NCBI GenBank assembly: GCA_937873515.1
Contig: CALMYB010000012.1
Location: forward strand, 1-64,000
Direction of reading: 5' to 3'
DNA: 64,000 bases
Origin: an uncultured Acidobacteriota bacterium
Lineage (GTDB): Bacteria; Acidobacteriota; Blastocatellia; Pyrinomonadales; Pyrinomonadaceae
Both the position numbers and the translations under genes were made by a program. Shown piece after piece: positions 54,055-63,067 of this stretch; the stretch's first letter is position 1, and every line of letters begins with the position of its first letter. The notes beneath the pieces are model-generated. The model did not search any database and had not been told where the DNA came from. It worked only from the letters and a program-made list of their open reading frames with translations.

Positions 54055-54264
54055 CTAGGCCGCGGGCGTTCTGCTTTGCGGGCTTTTGCCTTCCGGGAAC
54101 CGTTCTTCCCGAAGACGCTCGGCTTGGATCTCTGCATGTCGGTCGCCGCCCTGCATCTTTTCTGTGATGCTGAGTTCGCCGGGCGTACGCGCCGGTTGGA
54201 TGTGCTTGCCGAGTCCGCCGTAGGACTTCTTTGCGGGAATTTCGTTCTCTGCCATGGCTTTCAT
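54055..54264 (-). CDS. Small hydrophilic hypothetical protein
   Basis: A 69-residue basic, polar protein beginning MKAMAENEIPAKKSYGG and continuing ITEKMQGGDRHAEIQAERLR, with no membrane segment. I recognise no family. The start at 54264 begins the hydrophilic protein; the open frame upstream to 54378 runs through a terminator hairpin and is not credible. Orientation is the same as the next gene upstream, from which it is separated by that terminator. Confidence 0.4.
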   Translation of the reverse strand: MKAMAENEIPAKKSYGGLGKHIQPARTPGELSITEKMQGGDRHAEIQAERLREERFPEGKSPQSRTPAA

Positions 54265-54304
54265 TGTAAACAAAAAGCCTGCCGGCACGCTAGAGGCTGA
54301 AGCT

Positions 54305-54331
54305 AGAAAAAGGGCGTTAAAAAACGCCCTG
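54305..54331 (-). terminator. Rho-independent terminator
   Basis: On the minus strand agggcgtt (complement of 54323-54330) pairs with aacgccct (complement of 54311-54318) around a T-rich loop, followed by tttttc. It ends the transcript of the gene at 54394. Confidence 0.8.
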
Positions 54332-54393
54332 AAGGAGATCTGTTTAGTATTCGCCGCACCGGAGAATGGTGCGGCCATGCAATGAGTTTCGTA

Positions 54394-54627
54394 TCAGCTG
54401 TATCGTTCGTCAGATCGCATATCGACGTAGATCGCGTCAACAAATGCGAATTGAGGGCGTTTTGGCTGCTGCGGCTGCGGCTCAGGCCTTTTGGGCTGAG
54501 GGTTCACGACCGGCGGAGTGCCTTTCGGCGGCGGATTCTTTGGCTGATCGCCGTGTTGGGCCGCGACCGCCAATGCGGAAGCCCCAATAACGACCACCAA
54601 TAACAAAAAATGTCGAATTGCTTTCAT
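54394..54627 (-). CDS. Small secreted Pro-rich protein
   Basis: A 77-residue protein with a signal peptide (MKAIRHFLLLVVVIGASALAVAAQ), then a Pro/Lys/Gln-rich linker of PKNPPPKGTPP and PQPKRPEPQPQQPKRP type, and a short tail FAFVDAIYVDMRSDERYS. No family recognised. A strong terminator follows, which supports a real, short transcript. Probably an exported small protein that associates with the envelope. Confidence 0.6.
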   Translation of the reverse strand: MKAIRHFLLLVVVIGASALAVAAQHGDQPKNPPPKGTPPVVNPQPKRPEPQPQQPKRPQFAFVDAIYVDMRSDERYS

Positions 54628-54872
54628 GTCTCTTTCTTTCACTCCCTATTTTAACAAACGCAGCATAGGGAAAGTCGGGAAAGTGCGCGTCTTCCGCGTT
54701 TTTTATAGCAAGTTAAATGCCACTCGCCTGCATTATGACGCTAAAGCGGCAAAATGGGTTGGAAAAGTTTACGCATAGGCCGCAAGGTCGGTGCAGATGC
54801 ACCGATTGGGGCTATTTTTATACGTTTTGGTTAATTTCGGCAAGCGCAAAAGCAAAACAGTGCCATGTCCAA

Positions 54873-54901
54873 CTTCACTTCGCCGATCATTTTGGCATAA
54901 T
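54873..54901 (+). promoter_or_regulatory. Candidate near-leaderless promoter
   Basis: CATAAT (54896-54901) with a -35-like TTCACT (54874-54879) at 16-bp spacing lies 7 nt before the ATG at 54909, which lacks a ribosome site. Confidence 0.35.
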
Positions 54902-54908
54902 CGAACTT

Positions 54909-55661
54909 ATGGCAACGAACAAGGTCTCTCCACTGGCGATGGTCGTCATTGTGGCTACTGCAGCCGTTCTGACATTGAATTACTTCGTGGTCGGAACACT
55001 GAATGCTACCGCGACGAACCCGATTGCGGCACTATTCCCAACGCCCATAACTCCGGCCGGATACTCGGCATCCCTTTTGACCATCGTTTACCTTCTGTCG
55101 ATCGCTTTTGCGGTCTATCAAGCTCTTCCGAGCAAAGCAGCCAGCTTCGCCGGCATCCGAATCACGTACATCCTTGCGTGCATCCTAAATTGCCTTTGGG
55201 GCGTTGCATGGCATCGGTCGATGCTTCTGCTTTCAGCATTCCTGATCGTCGGGCTTCTAGGTACGCTGATCGCGATGCTCGGTCCCCTGAAAAATGTCGA
55301 GACCGCGACAGAAGCTCTTCTTGGGAAGGGCACCTTCGGCCTTTATGCCGCCTGGGTTTTGGTTATGGCCCTTGTCAACGTCCTCGCGCTCGTCCGTTCG
55401 CAGGAAACTTCGATGAGTGACGGCGCCTTTCAGACGCTGGGTGTCATTTGCTTGTTGATCGCCGGCGCTTCGGCGGTTCTGGTGCGTTGGAAGCTAAATA
55501 ACTATTTCTTTCCGTTGGCGATCGCATGGATCGCCGCCGCTGTCGGCGTTAGACAAAGCGGTGAGACCGCGTTGGTCGTAGCTTCAGCCGTAACTATGAT
55601 CACAGGGCTCGTAACGGCCGCGACGTTCATACTGACGCTGCCGACCCGAAGATATTCATGA
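54909..55661 (+). CDS. Multipass membrane protein (TspO-like topology)
   Basis: A 250-residue integral membrane protein with about seven hydrophobic helices (for example SPLAMVVIVATAAVLTLNYF and YAAWVLVMALVNVLALVR). The layout and NCLWGVAWHRSMLLLSA resemble tryptophan-rich sensory (TspO/MBR) related proteins, but this is a weak assignment. The start is ATG 54909, after an unlikely N-terminal extension to 54717. Its stop overlaps the aroD-aroE start by 4 bp (ATGA), so the two are co-translated. Confidence 0.7.
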   Translation: MATNKVSPLAMVVIVATAAVLTLNYFVVGTLNATATNPIAALFPTPITPAGYSASLLTIVYLLSIAFAVYQALPSKAASFAGIRITYILACILNCLWGVAWHRSMLLLSAFLIVGLLGTLIAMLGPLKNVETATEALLGKGTFGLYAAWVLVMALVNVLALVRSQETSMSDGAFQTLGVICLLIAGASAVLVRWKLNNYFFPLAIAWIAAAVGVRQSGETALVVASAVTMITGLVTAATFILTLPTRRYS

Positions 55662-57160
55662 GGCGCGATTCGAAGATCTGCGTTGCCATCGCTCCGTCGA
55701 ATACGAGCGAGTTGGCGATGCGTCTCGAGGAAGCGATGGAGCTTGAGCCAGGCTTTATCGAGATAAGATTCGATGCCGTCGAACCTTCCGAATTGTTCGC
55801 TGCGGTAGAGAAAGCACTTCAATTCGCCTCTCGCTGCCGTTTGATCGCAACATTTCGCCCGGAAGCCGAAGGCGGTTTCCGGCAAATTTCTGATACCGAA
55901 AGAAAGGCGTTCTGGCGAGATCTGCCGGACGGATTTTGGGGCTGCGACGTCGAATCTGATGCCGTCTCTTGGACCGAACACCCGAACAAGATCATCTCTC
56001 GGCATGATTTCAATGGCGTTACGGACAACATCGAAGGGATCTTCGACGAACTCGCGGAGGCCGAGGCACGAGCCGTGAAGCTCGCTGTTATGCCGAGCGA
56101 CACGGCGGCTGCTCTGCCTGCCTGGAAGACGCTTCTAAGAGCCTCAGAACGCAAGATAAAGGCGATCGTCATTGCGATGGGTGACGCCGGAATGTGGATG
56201 CGAATCTTGGCTCCCTCGCGAGGTGCTCTGCTCACATATGCATCGCTTGACGGGAAGGGTGCTACGGCATCGGGACAAGTGACCGCTGACGAGATGCGTG
56301 AGTTGTATAGCGTGGACGAGATCGACGAACACACGAAGATCTACGGTGTCATCGGCGATCCGATCGGCCAATCGCTCTCGCCGAACATTCACGATCCGTT
56401 GTTCCGACAGGCCGGACTGAACGCTGTTTTCCTTCCTTTCCTCGTAAAGGATCTGCCCGGGTTCATCGAGAAGTTCGTGCACCCGCGAACGCAGGAAGCC
56501 GGACTCGATTTTGGCGGGCTGAGCGTTACGATGCCGCACAAACTCGCTATCATCGAACTGCTCGACGAGTTGGACGAATCGGCCCGCAAGGCCGGTGCAG
56601 TGAATACCGTGAAGGTCGAGGACGGAAAACTGATCGGCTTCAATACCGATGCGGACGGCTTTCTCGAACCGCTGAAACGCCGCGTACACGATCTAAAGGG
56701 GACTAGTATTGCGATCTTCGGTTCAGGCGGTGCGGCTAGGGCGTGCCTTTCCGCGTTCGTAGGAGCCGGAGCCCAGATCACGGTCTTTGCGCGAAACGTT
56801 GAAGCCGCCGAAGGCTTGCGGAATGATGTGAAATATTCCGTCGCAGACCTGCGGGATGGGAATGATCTTTCGGGTTTCGATATAATAGTGAATGCGACAC
56901 CGATAGGAATGCGCGGAGAATTTGAAAGTGTTTCGCCCGTGCCGAATGCCAGGTTCTCGGAGGGCCAGATCGTCTATGATCTTGTCACAAAGCTGACGGA
57001 CACGCCGCTGCTTGCTGCGGCACGAAGGGTAGGTGCCACGATCGTCCCGGGGGTTGAAATGCTTATTTCGCAAGGCCTAAGGCAGTTCGAGATATGGACA
57101 GGCCTTCGGGGCGATGAACAGTTGGTTCGCGAGTCTATTGCTAAGAAGATGAGACGATAG
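55658..57160 (+). CDS. Fused 3-dehydroquinate dehydratase/shikimate dehydrogenase
   Basis: A 500-residue bifunctional enzyme for steps three and four of the shikimate pathway. The N-terminal half (about 1-220) is type I dehydroquinase: EPGFIEIRFDAVEP, RLIATFR, VTDNIEGI, the Schiff-base Lys in AVKLAVMPSD, and MGDAGMWMRIL. The C-terminal half (about 230-500) is shikimate dehydrogenase: YGVIGDPIGQSLSPNIHDP, LSVTMPHK (catalytic Lys), GAVNTV, and the NADP motif IAIFGSGGAARACLSAF. Both active sites look intact. Plants and some bacteria have this fusion. Confidence 0.94.
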   Translation: MRRDSKICVAIAPSNTSELAMRLEEAMELEPGFIEIRFDAVEPSELFAAVEKALQFASRCRLIATFRPEAEGGFRQISDTERKAFWRDLPDGFWGCDVESDAVSWTEHPNKIISRHDFNGVTDNIEGIFDELAEAEARAVKLAVMPSDTAAALPAWKTLLRASERKIKAIVIAMGDAGMWMRILAPSRGALLTYASLDGKGATASGQVTADEMRELYSVDEIDEHTKIYGVIGDPIGQSLSPNIHDPLFRQAGLNAVFLPFLVKDLPGFIEKFVHPRTQEAGLDFGGLSVTMPHKLAIIELLDELDESARKAGAVNTVKVEDGKLIGFNTDADGFLEPLKRRVHDLKGTSIAIFGSGGAARACLSAFVGAGAQITVFARNVEAAEGLRNDVKYSVADLRDGNDLSGFDIIVNATPIGMRGEFESVSPVPNARFSEGQIVYDLVTKLTDTPLLAAARRVGATIVPGVEMLISQGLRQFEIWTGLRGDEQLVRESIAKKMRR

Positions 57161-57165
57161 AAGCG

Positions 57166-58185
57166 ATGCAGGAACGTTACAGCAGACAGATCCTATTTCA
57201 TCCCATCGGTGCCGAAGGGCAGGAGAAACTCGCCGGATCGACGGTCCTGCTTATCGGCGTGGGTGCTCTTGGCTGTGCTCAGGGTGAAATGCTCGCGCGC
57301 GGCGGCGTCGGCAAGATCAAGCTTGTCGATCGCGACTTTGTCGAATACACGAATCTCCAGCGTCAGACACTGTTTACCGAAGACGATGCCGTTGACCGTC
57401 TGCCGAAGGCCGTTGCCGCAAAGCGCCGGATCTTCCAGATCAACTCAGAGATCGAGATCGAAGATATCGTCGCAGACGTTTCCAATTCGAATATTGAACA
57501 ACTTGTTGCGGGCTCCGACCTCGTCATCGATGGAACAGATAATTTCCAGGTGCGTTATTTGATCAACGACGCGTGTGTGAAGCTCGGCATCCCTTGGATC
57601 TACGGAGCGGCCGTCTCAAGTTACGGGATGACGATGAACATCATCCCCGGCGAAACCCCGTGCCTTCGATGTATTTTCCCTGAACTTCCCGAACCGGGTT
57701 CGGCACCGACCTGTGATACGGCGGGCGTGATCGCGCCGGTCGTAATGCGTGTTGCGGCGATGCAGGCGGCCGAGGCGTTCAAACTTCTTGTGGGAGACCT
57801 TGATGTTTTGAGCCGCAAGTTGCGGCAGTTCGACGTATGGACAAATGAGGAAAATTCGATCGGGATCGGCCGGCCGGATCCTAACTGTCCAACGTGCGGA
57901 AAGCATGAATTTGAATTTCTCGATGCTGAATCAAGCGAGTTTGTGGCCGTCCTGTGCGGACGAAACGCAGTACAGGTCGCGCCGTTCGCGAGTACCAAAC
58001 TTGACCTCGATCAGCTTGCCGATCGCCTCAAATTCAACTTCCCGGTCGATCAGAACGAGTATCTGCTGCGTTTTTCACCGGACGATCTTGAGGTAACGGT
58101 CTTTACGGATGGACGGGCGATCGTAAAAGGAACTGATGACCCGACCGTTGCCCGAACGCTCTACGCAAAATATATCGGCGTTTGA
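57166..58185 (+). CDS. ThiF/MoeB/HesA-family adenylyltransferase
   Basis: A 339-residue E1-like enzyme that adenylates the C-terminus of a ubiquitin-like sulfur carrier (MoaD or ThiS). RYSRQILFHPIGAEGQEKL begins the domain, VLLIGVGALGCAQGEMLARGG binds ATP, DRDFVEYTNLQRQ and DGTDNFQVRYLINDAC are typical, and two CxxC zinc pairs are present (CLRC, CPTC). The last 80 residues (LCGRNAVQVAP onward) are the extension seen in many MoeB/ThiF. The client cannot be told from sequence. It starts 5 bp after aroD-aroE. Confidence 0.9.
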   Translation: MQERYSRQILFHPIGAEGQEKLAGSTVLLIGVGALGCAQGEMLARGGVGKIKLVDRDFVEYTNLQRQTLFTEDDAVDRLPKAVAAKRRIFQINSEIEIEDIVADVSNSNIEQLVAGSDLVIDGTDNFQVRYLINDACVKLGIPWIYGAAVSSYGMTMNIIPGETPCLRCIFPELPEPGSAPTCDTAGVIAPVVMRVAAMQAAEAFKLLVGDLDVLSRKLRQFDVWTNEENSIGIGRPDPNCPTCGKHEFEFLDAESSEFVAVLCGRNAVQVAPFASTKLDLDQLADRLKFNFPVDQNEYLLRFSPDDLEVTVFTDGRAIVKGTDDPTVARTLYAKYIGV

Positions 58186-58201
58186 AACATTGGGGAATTT
58201 T

Positions 58202-59539
58202 ATGGCAAAGAGGCCGAAAGTTGTGATGATCGGCGCCGGTTTCGGCGGCCTTCGTGCGTCAAAATACCTGGCGGACAAAGATGTCGATGTCGTGGTCATC
58301 GACCGGCAGAATCACCACGTTTTTCAGCCCTTGCTCTATCAGGTCGCAACTGCCGTCCTTTCGCCCGGCGAAATCGCGCAGCCGATCCGGCGGATCCTTC
58401 ACAACCATAAGAACATCGAGGTCGTTCTTGGCGAAGCCGTCGATATCGACGGCGCAAACAAACAGGTCGTGCTTGGCGACGGCGTGCGTGTGAGCTTCGA
58501 CTACTTGATCGTCGCCGCAGGTGCCAGACACTCGTACTTTGGGCATGATGATTGGGAGACCTCGGCTCCGGGGCTAAAGACCCTTGACGATGCCGTCGAG
58601 ATACGCCGCCGCGTGCTTCTTGCCTTCGAGATGGCAGAACGCGATGCTTATCTCCAGGATCGAAAGCGTCAATTGAATTTTATTGTGGTCGGCGGCGGCC
58701 CTACCGGCGTTGAACTCGCAGGCGCGATCGCAGATATCGCTCGGCAGGCCCTTGCGAAAGATTTTAAGGCGATCAAGACGGCAGACGCCTGCGTTGTCCT
58801 TTTTGAAGGTTCCGATCGCATTCTCGGAACCTTCGCACCGGACCTTTCCAACAGCGCAAAACTCCAACTCGAGGAGATCGGTGTCGAGGTGAGGCTGAAT
58901 TCATTCGTGAAAGAGATCGAGCCGGGACGGGTCAAGGTCGGCGAAAATTGGATCGATTGCGATGTCGTTGTTTGGGCGACGGGCGTTGCGGCTTCAAGCC
59001 TAGGCAAGAAACTCGGTGTAGAGACCGATAAGGCAGGCCGAGTCTTTGTAGAGCCCGATCTTTCGATCAAGCCGAACAAGGACATTTTCGTGATCGGCGA
59101 TATGGCATCGATCAAACAAGCCGACGGTACGCCTGTTCCCGGCGTGAGCCCCGCGGCAATGCAAATGGGCGAACAAACTGCGAAGAATATACTTGCCGAG
59201 ATCGAAGGAAACCCGCGTAAGCCCTTTGAATACAACGATAAAGGAACAATGGCGACGATCGGCCGCAGCAAAGCCATCGCCGAGGTCGGCCGATTTAAGT
59301 TTCGCGGATTCATTGCTTGGTTGATGTGGCTTTTCCTCCACGTCTTTTTCCTGATCGGCTTCAAGAACCGGCTCGCAGTGATGACAGATTGGTTCTGGGC
59401 ATACTTGACCCGCGAACGAAGCGCACGCCTTATCACCGGCAAGGCCGAGCATATGCAGGATGCGATCGAGTTTATGCAGGCCGCAAGGGCACGCGGCACA
59501 AAGGCCAATATCAAAAACGAAAGTTTGAAGAGCCGTTGA
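58202..59539 (+). CDS. Type II NADH dehydrogenase (NDH-2)
   Basis: A 445-residue flavoprotein oxidising NADH and reducing quinone without proton pumping. VVMIGAGFGGLRASKYLAD binds FAD, NHHVFQPLLYQVATAVLSP is the NDH-2 signature, FIVVGGGPTGVELAGAIAD binds NADH, and DIFVIGDMASI and SPAAMQMGEQ are conserved. A C-terminal hydrophobic patch (FIAWLMWLFLHVFFLIGFKN) anchors it to the membrane. ggggaattttATG gives the start at 58202; it begins 16 bp after the ThiF/MoeB gene. Confidence 0.92.
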   Translation: MAKRPKVVMIGAGFGGLRASKYLADKDVDVVVIDRQNHHVFQPLLYQVATAVLSPGEIAQPIRRILHNHKNIEVVLGEAVDIDGANKQVVLGDGVRVSFDYLIVAAGARHSYFGHDDWETSAPGLKTLDDAVEIRRRVLLAFEMAERDAYLQDRKRQLNFIVVGGGPTGVELAGAIADIARQALAKDFKAIKTADACVVLFEGSDRILGTFAPDLSNSAKLQLEEIGVEVRLNSFVKEIEPGRVKVGENWIDCDVVVWATGVAASSLGKKLGVETDKAGRVFVEPDLSIKPNKDIFVIGDMASIKQADGTPVPGVSPAAMQMGEQTAKNILAEIEGNPRKPFEYNDKGTMATIGRSKAIAEVGRFKFRGFIAWLMWLFLHVFFLIGFKNRLAVMTDWFWAYLTRERSARLITGKAEHMQDAIEFMQAARARGTKANIKNESLKSR

Positions 59540-59562
59540 ATTTGCTATCATCTATCAAAAAA

Positions 59563-61704
59563 ATGAAGCGAATATCATTCTTTGTCGTCATTCTCCTTTT
59601 TCTTGCACTCAACATCTTCGCGGGCGGTCCGCAGGTATGGACCGTCGATTCGCGAGCCGACATTCTGAAGGGCGATGCCGACGGCGTCTCGATCGGCGAT
59701 GACGGACGACTGTCGATCGCGCCGAAACTCACCAAAACCTTCGCGACGGGCGAATCCTATATCTTTTCTGCCGCTAGAGACGCAGCGGGCAATACTATTC
59801 TCGGCACCGGACCGAACGGCAAAGTATTTCGCGTCGATCCGGCGGGCCGTGGCACATTGCTGACTGACCTTTCTGAGCTGAATGTGTCTGCGGTCGCGGT
59901 CGCTCGCAACGGCGATGTTTTTGCAGCAACGATGCCGGACGGCAAAGTTTATAGAATTGAGAGAAACGGCACGGCGAGCATCTATTTTGACCCGAAGGCA
60001 AAATACATCTGGGCGCTGGCGATACTGCCGACCGGCGAACTCATCGTTGCGACCGGCGATCAGGGAAAGATCTACAAGGTAAAGGTGGCCGGTTCCCAGC
60101 CGGAGACCTCCGTGTTTTACGATTCCGAAGATATGCACGTCGTTTCGCTGACCGCCGATAACGCCGGCAATCTTTACGCAGGCACCGATGCGAATGGAAT
60201 ATTGCTGAAGATAGCACCCGACGGGAAGGCTTTCGCTCTCCTAGATTCACCGCTAAGCGAAATGCATTCCGCCGTCGTTGCTCCTGACGGCTCGATCTAC
60301 GCGCTTGCGATAGCCGACACGGCCTCGACAGTTAAGGCAGCGACTGCACCTGCCGACGGTGAAAAGGCCGAGAAAGGCGATAAGCCGGTCACTGTCCCGA
60401 AGCCGTCAGCGGCCGCCCAAGCTCCCAAGTCCGACTTCGATCTCACGAAGGCGAAGTCGGCCGTCTATCATATTCTGTCGGACGGAACGGTCGAGCTGCT
60501 TTGGGCGCCGGAAACCGTGGTCGGGTTTTCGCTCGCGGCGGTGGGTGACGGTGTTTTGGTGGGAACATCCGATAAAGGCCGTGTTTACAAGGTAACGAAC
60601 GAGCGACGCGAGACGCTCCTCCTGCAGACGTCTGCGGGACAGATATCAAATTTCCTTTCGATCGGCCCGGCAGGCTTTCTTGCATCCGGAAGCAACCCGG
60701 GCACGCTTTACGGCTTCGGTCAGAATGACGGGGCAGAAGGTTCGTATTCCTCGCCTGTTCTCGACGCGGGAGCCACCGCGTCTTGGGGACGCCTGCGTTG
60801 GCGTTCGAGCGGTGCAGTTTCGCTTCAGGTTCGTTCAGGAAATACTGAAGTTCCAAACAATACCTGGAGCGATTGGAGTCCCGCGGGATCAGACCCGAAC
60901 GGATTCCAGGTGTCGAGTCCCAAGGCACGATATATACAATGGCGCGCAACGCTTAGAAATGCAGGGGCGACCTTGAGTTCAGTGAGTCTTGCGTTCCTGC
61001 CGCGTAATACCGCTCCCGAGATAACATCGCTTGAAGTTCTCCCGACAAATGTTGGCCTTCAGCCGAATCCTGCCGCACCGACGGACCCGAATATAGAGCT
61101 TTCAGGGCTTTCTCCGGAACTATTCGGTTTGCCGACGGCGGCCGCTGCACCGAGACGTCTTTATCAGCGCGGTGCGCTTTCGCTCCAATGGACGGCCGCT
61201 GATGCGAATGACGACACGATCGTCTTCGACGTTTTTTTCAGAGCCGTTGGCGAGTCCGTATGGCGGGAATTGAAGTCCGGGATCACCGACACATTTCTCA
61301 CTGTCGATGGACAATCGTTTGCGGACGGACAGTACGTATTTAAGGTAGTTGCGCGCGACAGTATGTCGAATCCTGCTCCATTGGCGATGACCGGTGAACG
61401 TTTGACCGACACTATCGACATCGACAACACAGCGCCGGTAGTTACAGAGGCGGCACCTGCCGTCGTGATGAGCGGCACGGCCGAACTCTCCTTCAATGCC
61501 GTGGATGCGGCTTCATACATATCGCGTGCCGAATACAGCATTAACGCGGGAGATTGGAAGCCGATCTACCCTGTTGATGGTATAGCGGACAGCCCGAACG
61601 AGAAGTTTGTTGTTGAGGTGCCGGCGGGAAAAGCAGCGACCGCAACGATCCGCGTGTTCGACGCGAACGGCAACTCGGGAAACTACCGTGTGTTCGTGAA
61701 GTAG
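59563..61704 (+). CDS. Large secreted beta-propeller protein with C-terminal Ig-like region
   Basis: A 713-residue exported protein. The signal peptide is MKRISFFVVILLFLALNIFA. Residues about 50-400 look like a six- or seven-bladed propeller (GNTILGTGPNGKVFRVDP, NVSAVAVARNGDVFAATMPD, ILPTGELIVATGDQGKIYKV), and the remainder contains fibronectin/Ig-like strands (SLQWTAADANDDTIVFDVFF, DNTAPVVTEAAPAVVMSG). A Lys/Ala/Pro linker is near 265-290. The start is placed at the signal peptide; the frame upstream overlaps NDH-2. No ligand is predictable. Confidence 0.75.
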   Translation: MKRISFFVVILLFLALNIFAGGPQVWTVDSRADILKGDADGVSIGDDGRLSIAPKLTKTFATGESYIFSAARDAAGNTILGTGPNGKVFRVDPAGRGTLLTDLSELNVSAVAVARNGDVFAATMPDGKVYRIERNGTASIYFDPKAKYIWALAILPTGELIVATGDQGKIYKVKVAGSQPETSVFYDSEDMHVVSLTADNAGNLYAGTDANGILLKIAPDGKAFALLDSPLSEMHSAVVAPDGSIYALAIADTASTVKAATAPADGEKAEKGDKPVTVPKPSAAAQAPKSDFDLTKAKSAVYHILSDGTVELLWAPETVVGFSLAAVGDGVLVGTSDKGRVYKVTNERRETLLLQTSAGQISNFLSIGPAGFLASGSNPGTLYGFGQNDGAEGSYSSPVLDAGATASWGRLRWRSSGAVSLQVRSGNTEVPNNTWSDWSPAGSDPNGFQVSSPKARYIQWRATLRNAGATLSSVSLAFLPRNTAPEITSLEVLPTNVGLQPNPAAPTDPNIELSGLSPELFGLPTAAAAPRRLYQRGALSLQWTAADANDDTIVFDVFFRAVGESVWRELKSGITDTFLTVDGQSFADGQYVFKVVARDSMSNPAPLAMTGERLTDTIDIDNTAPVVTEAAPAVVMSGTAELSFNAVDAASYISRAEYSINAGDWKPIYPVDGIADSPNEKFVVEVPAGKAATATIRVFDANGNSGNYRVFVK

Positions 61705-61707
61705 TCT

Positions 61708-62235
61708 CTATTCGTTCTTTGCGAGCGGCCTCGTTTGACCTTCTTTATCGACAAGGTCGAGGTGACGCGTCGTGTTGTCCGTAACGCTCGGCGGAACGAG
61801 ATCGCCGGTCTTATAGCGGGATTCGACGTTAGCGTATTCCGGTTCACGGCCGGGCAGGCCATAGCTGGCTGGTGCGCTCGTGACCTGATTCGGAATTCCG
61901 CCCGAGAAGGCCATCCTGCCTTTTTCAAATCGCCTGATCTGCAGATATTGCGCGACTCCGGCCCCAAGCGAGCCGAACGCCGGGATCAGCATCCAAAACC
62001 ACCATCCATACCCCATCTTTGAGAACGCAAGGGCGATCGAAACGGCAAGAAATGCAAGCCCTGTAAAGATCTTGCCGATCGCGCGTTCGTATGTGAGGGG
62101 TTTGCCCTTTTCACAAGTTAACGCCGTCGAGACACCGGCGGCGAGAGAGCCGGTCGGGACCGCAAGGTCGGTACCGCATCCTCGGCAGAATCTGCCTTCT
62201 TCAGGGTTCTTTTGACCGCACTTTGGACAAAACAT
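61708..62235 (-). CDS. Zinc-ribbon membrane protein
   Basis: A 175-residue protein. The N-terminal zinc ribbon is CPKCGQKNPEEGRFCRGCG (residues 3-21). Two membrane helices (IFTGLAFLAVSIALAFSKMG and GWWFWMLIPAFGSLGAGVAQ) and a polar C-terminal tail follow. Similar in layout to the protein at 5552. It lies 7 bp after rlmB on the same strand, so they are likely co-transcribed. Function unknown. Confidence 0.8.
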   Translation of the reverse strand: MFCPKCGQKNPEEGRFCRGCGTDLAVPTGSLAAGVSTALTCEKGKPLTYERAIGKIFTGLAFLAVSIALAFSKMGYGWWFWMLIPAFGSLGAGVAQYLQIRRFEKGRMAFSGGIPNQVTSAPASYGLPGREPEYANVESRYKTGDLVPPSVTDNTTRHLDLVDKEGQTRPLAKNE

Positions 62236-62242
62236 AGCCTTT

Positions 62243-63067
62243 CTATTCTACACCCGAATTCGCGTTCCTTTGTCTGCGAGCTTCAAATAATATTACGCCG
62301 GATGCGACCGAAACGTTCAGGGAATCTATCTTTCCATACATCGGGATCTTTACCAATACGTCACAATTCTCCGCGACGAGGCGATGCAGGCCGCGGCCCT
62401 CGCCGCCCAGAACGAGGGCAGAGGGGCGCGTCCAATCCCATTCGTCGTATGTCATTTGAGCATCGACCGAGGTGCCGACGACCCAAATATCCCGTTTCTT
62501 AAGGCCTTCGATAAATCGATTCAAGTTTTGCGTTTTTGCGACCTTCAAGTGCTCGATCGCCCCGGCCGAAGCTTTCGCCACCGTGTCCGTCAAGCCGACC
62601 GAACGCCGATCCGGAATGACGATGCCGTCCACGCCGGCACACTCGGCCGTGCGGATGATGGCACCGAAATTACGAGGATCCTCGACGCCGTCAAGCACCA
62701 CGATCAGCGATGTATCGTTCGCATTTTCAAGGATCGCGTCAACATCCGCGTATTGCGCCGGCGCGACGAACGCAAGAACGCCCTGAACATTTGCCCCGCG
62801 ATCGGCATATTTTGCAAGGGATTCGCGAGCGACTCGTGTAAACGGAACCGAGTTTGCACGGCAAAGGTCGATCACCTCGGAAAGGCGAGTTTCCCTTGCA
62901 CCTTGGGCGATCATTACGCGATCCACACGCCGCGGATCCGCCCGCAACGCCTCCAGCACCGGCGATACGCCGAATAAAACGCCTTCGGAATGGTGCTGCC
63001 TTTCGGAACGCTCACGTTCGGTGTGCGGACGACGCTCAGGCCTTGATCGTTTATCTCTTAGGTTCAT
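62243..63067 (-). CDS. rlmB: 23S rRNA 2'-O-ribose methyltransferase RlmB-like (SpoU family)
   Basis: A 274-residue SPOUT methyltransferase, expected to modify G2251 of 23S rRNA. The N-terminal substrate-binding domain is GVLFGVSPVLEALRADPRRV, and the knotted catalytic domain has DPRNFGAIIRTAECAGVDG, LVLGGEGRGLHRLV and IPMYGKIDSLNVSVASGV. Exact target inferred from family. The start at 63067 follows the basic N-terminus and overlaps the upstream gene by 17 bp. Confidence 0.9.
   Translation of the reverse strand: MNLRDKRSRPERRPHTERERSERQHHSEGVLFGVSPVLEALRADPRRVDRVMIAQGARETRLSEVIDLCRANSVPFTRVARESLAKYADRGANVQGVLAFVAPAQYADVDAILENANDTSLIVVLDGVEDPRNFGAIIRTAECAGVDGIVIPDRRSVGLTDTVAKASAGAIEHLKVAKTQNLNRFIEGLKKRDIWVVGTSVDAQMTYDEWDWTRPSALVLGGEGRGLHRLVAENCDVLVKIPMYGKIDSLNVSVASGVILFEARRQRNANSGVE

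Noticed and set aside
54717-54908. N-terminal extension of the membrane protein
   Set aside because: The extension is Cys/Arg/His-rich and unlike a membrane protein; a -10 element lies inside it just before the ATG at 54909.
59317-59562. N-terminal extension of the large propeller protein
   Set aside because: It overlaps the NDH-2 gene in another frame, and the signal peptide starts at 59563.
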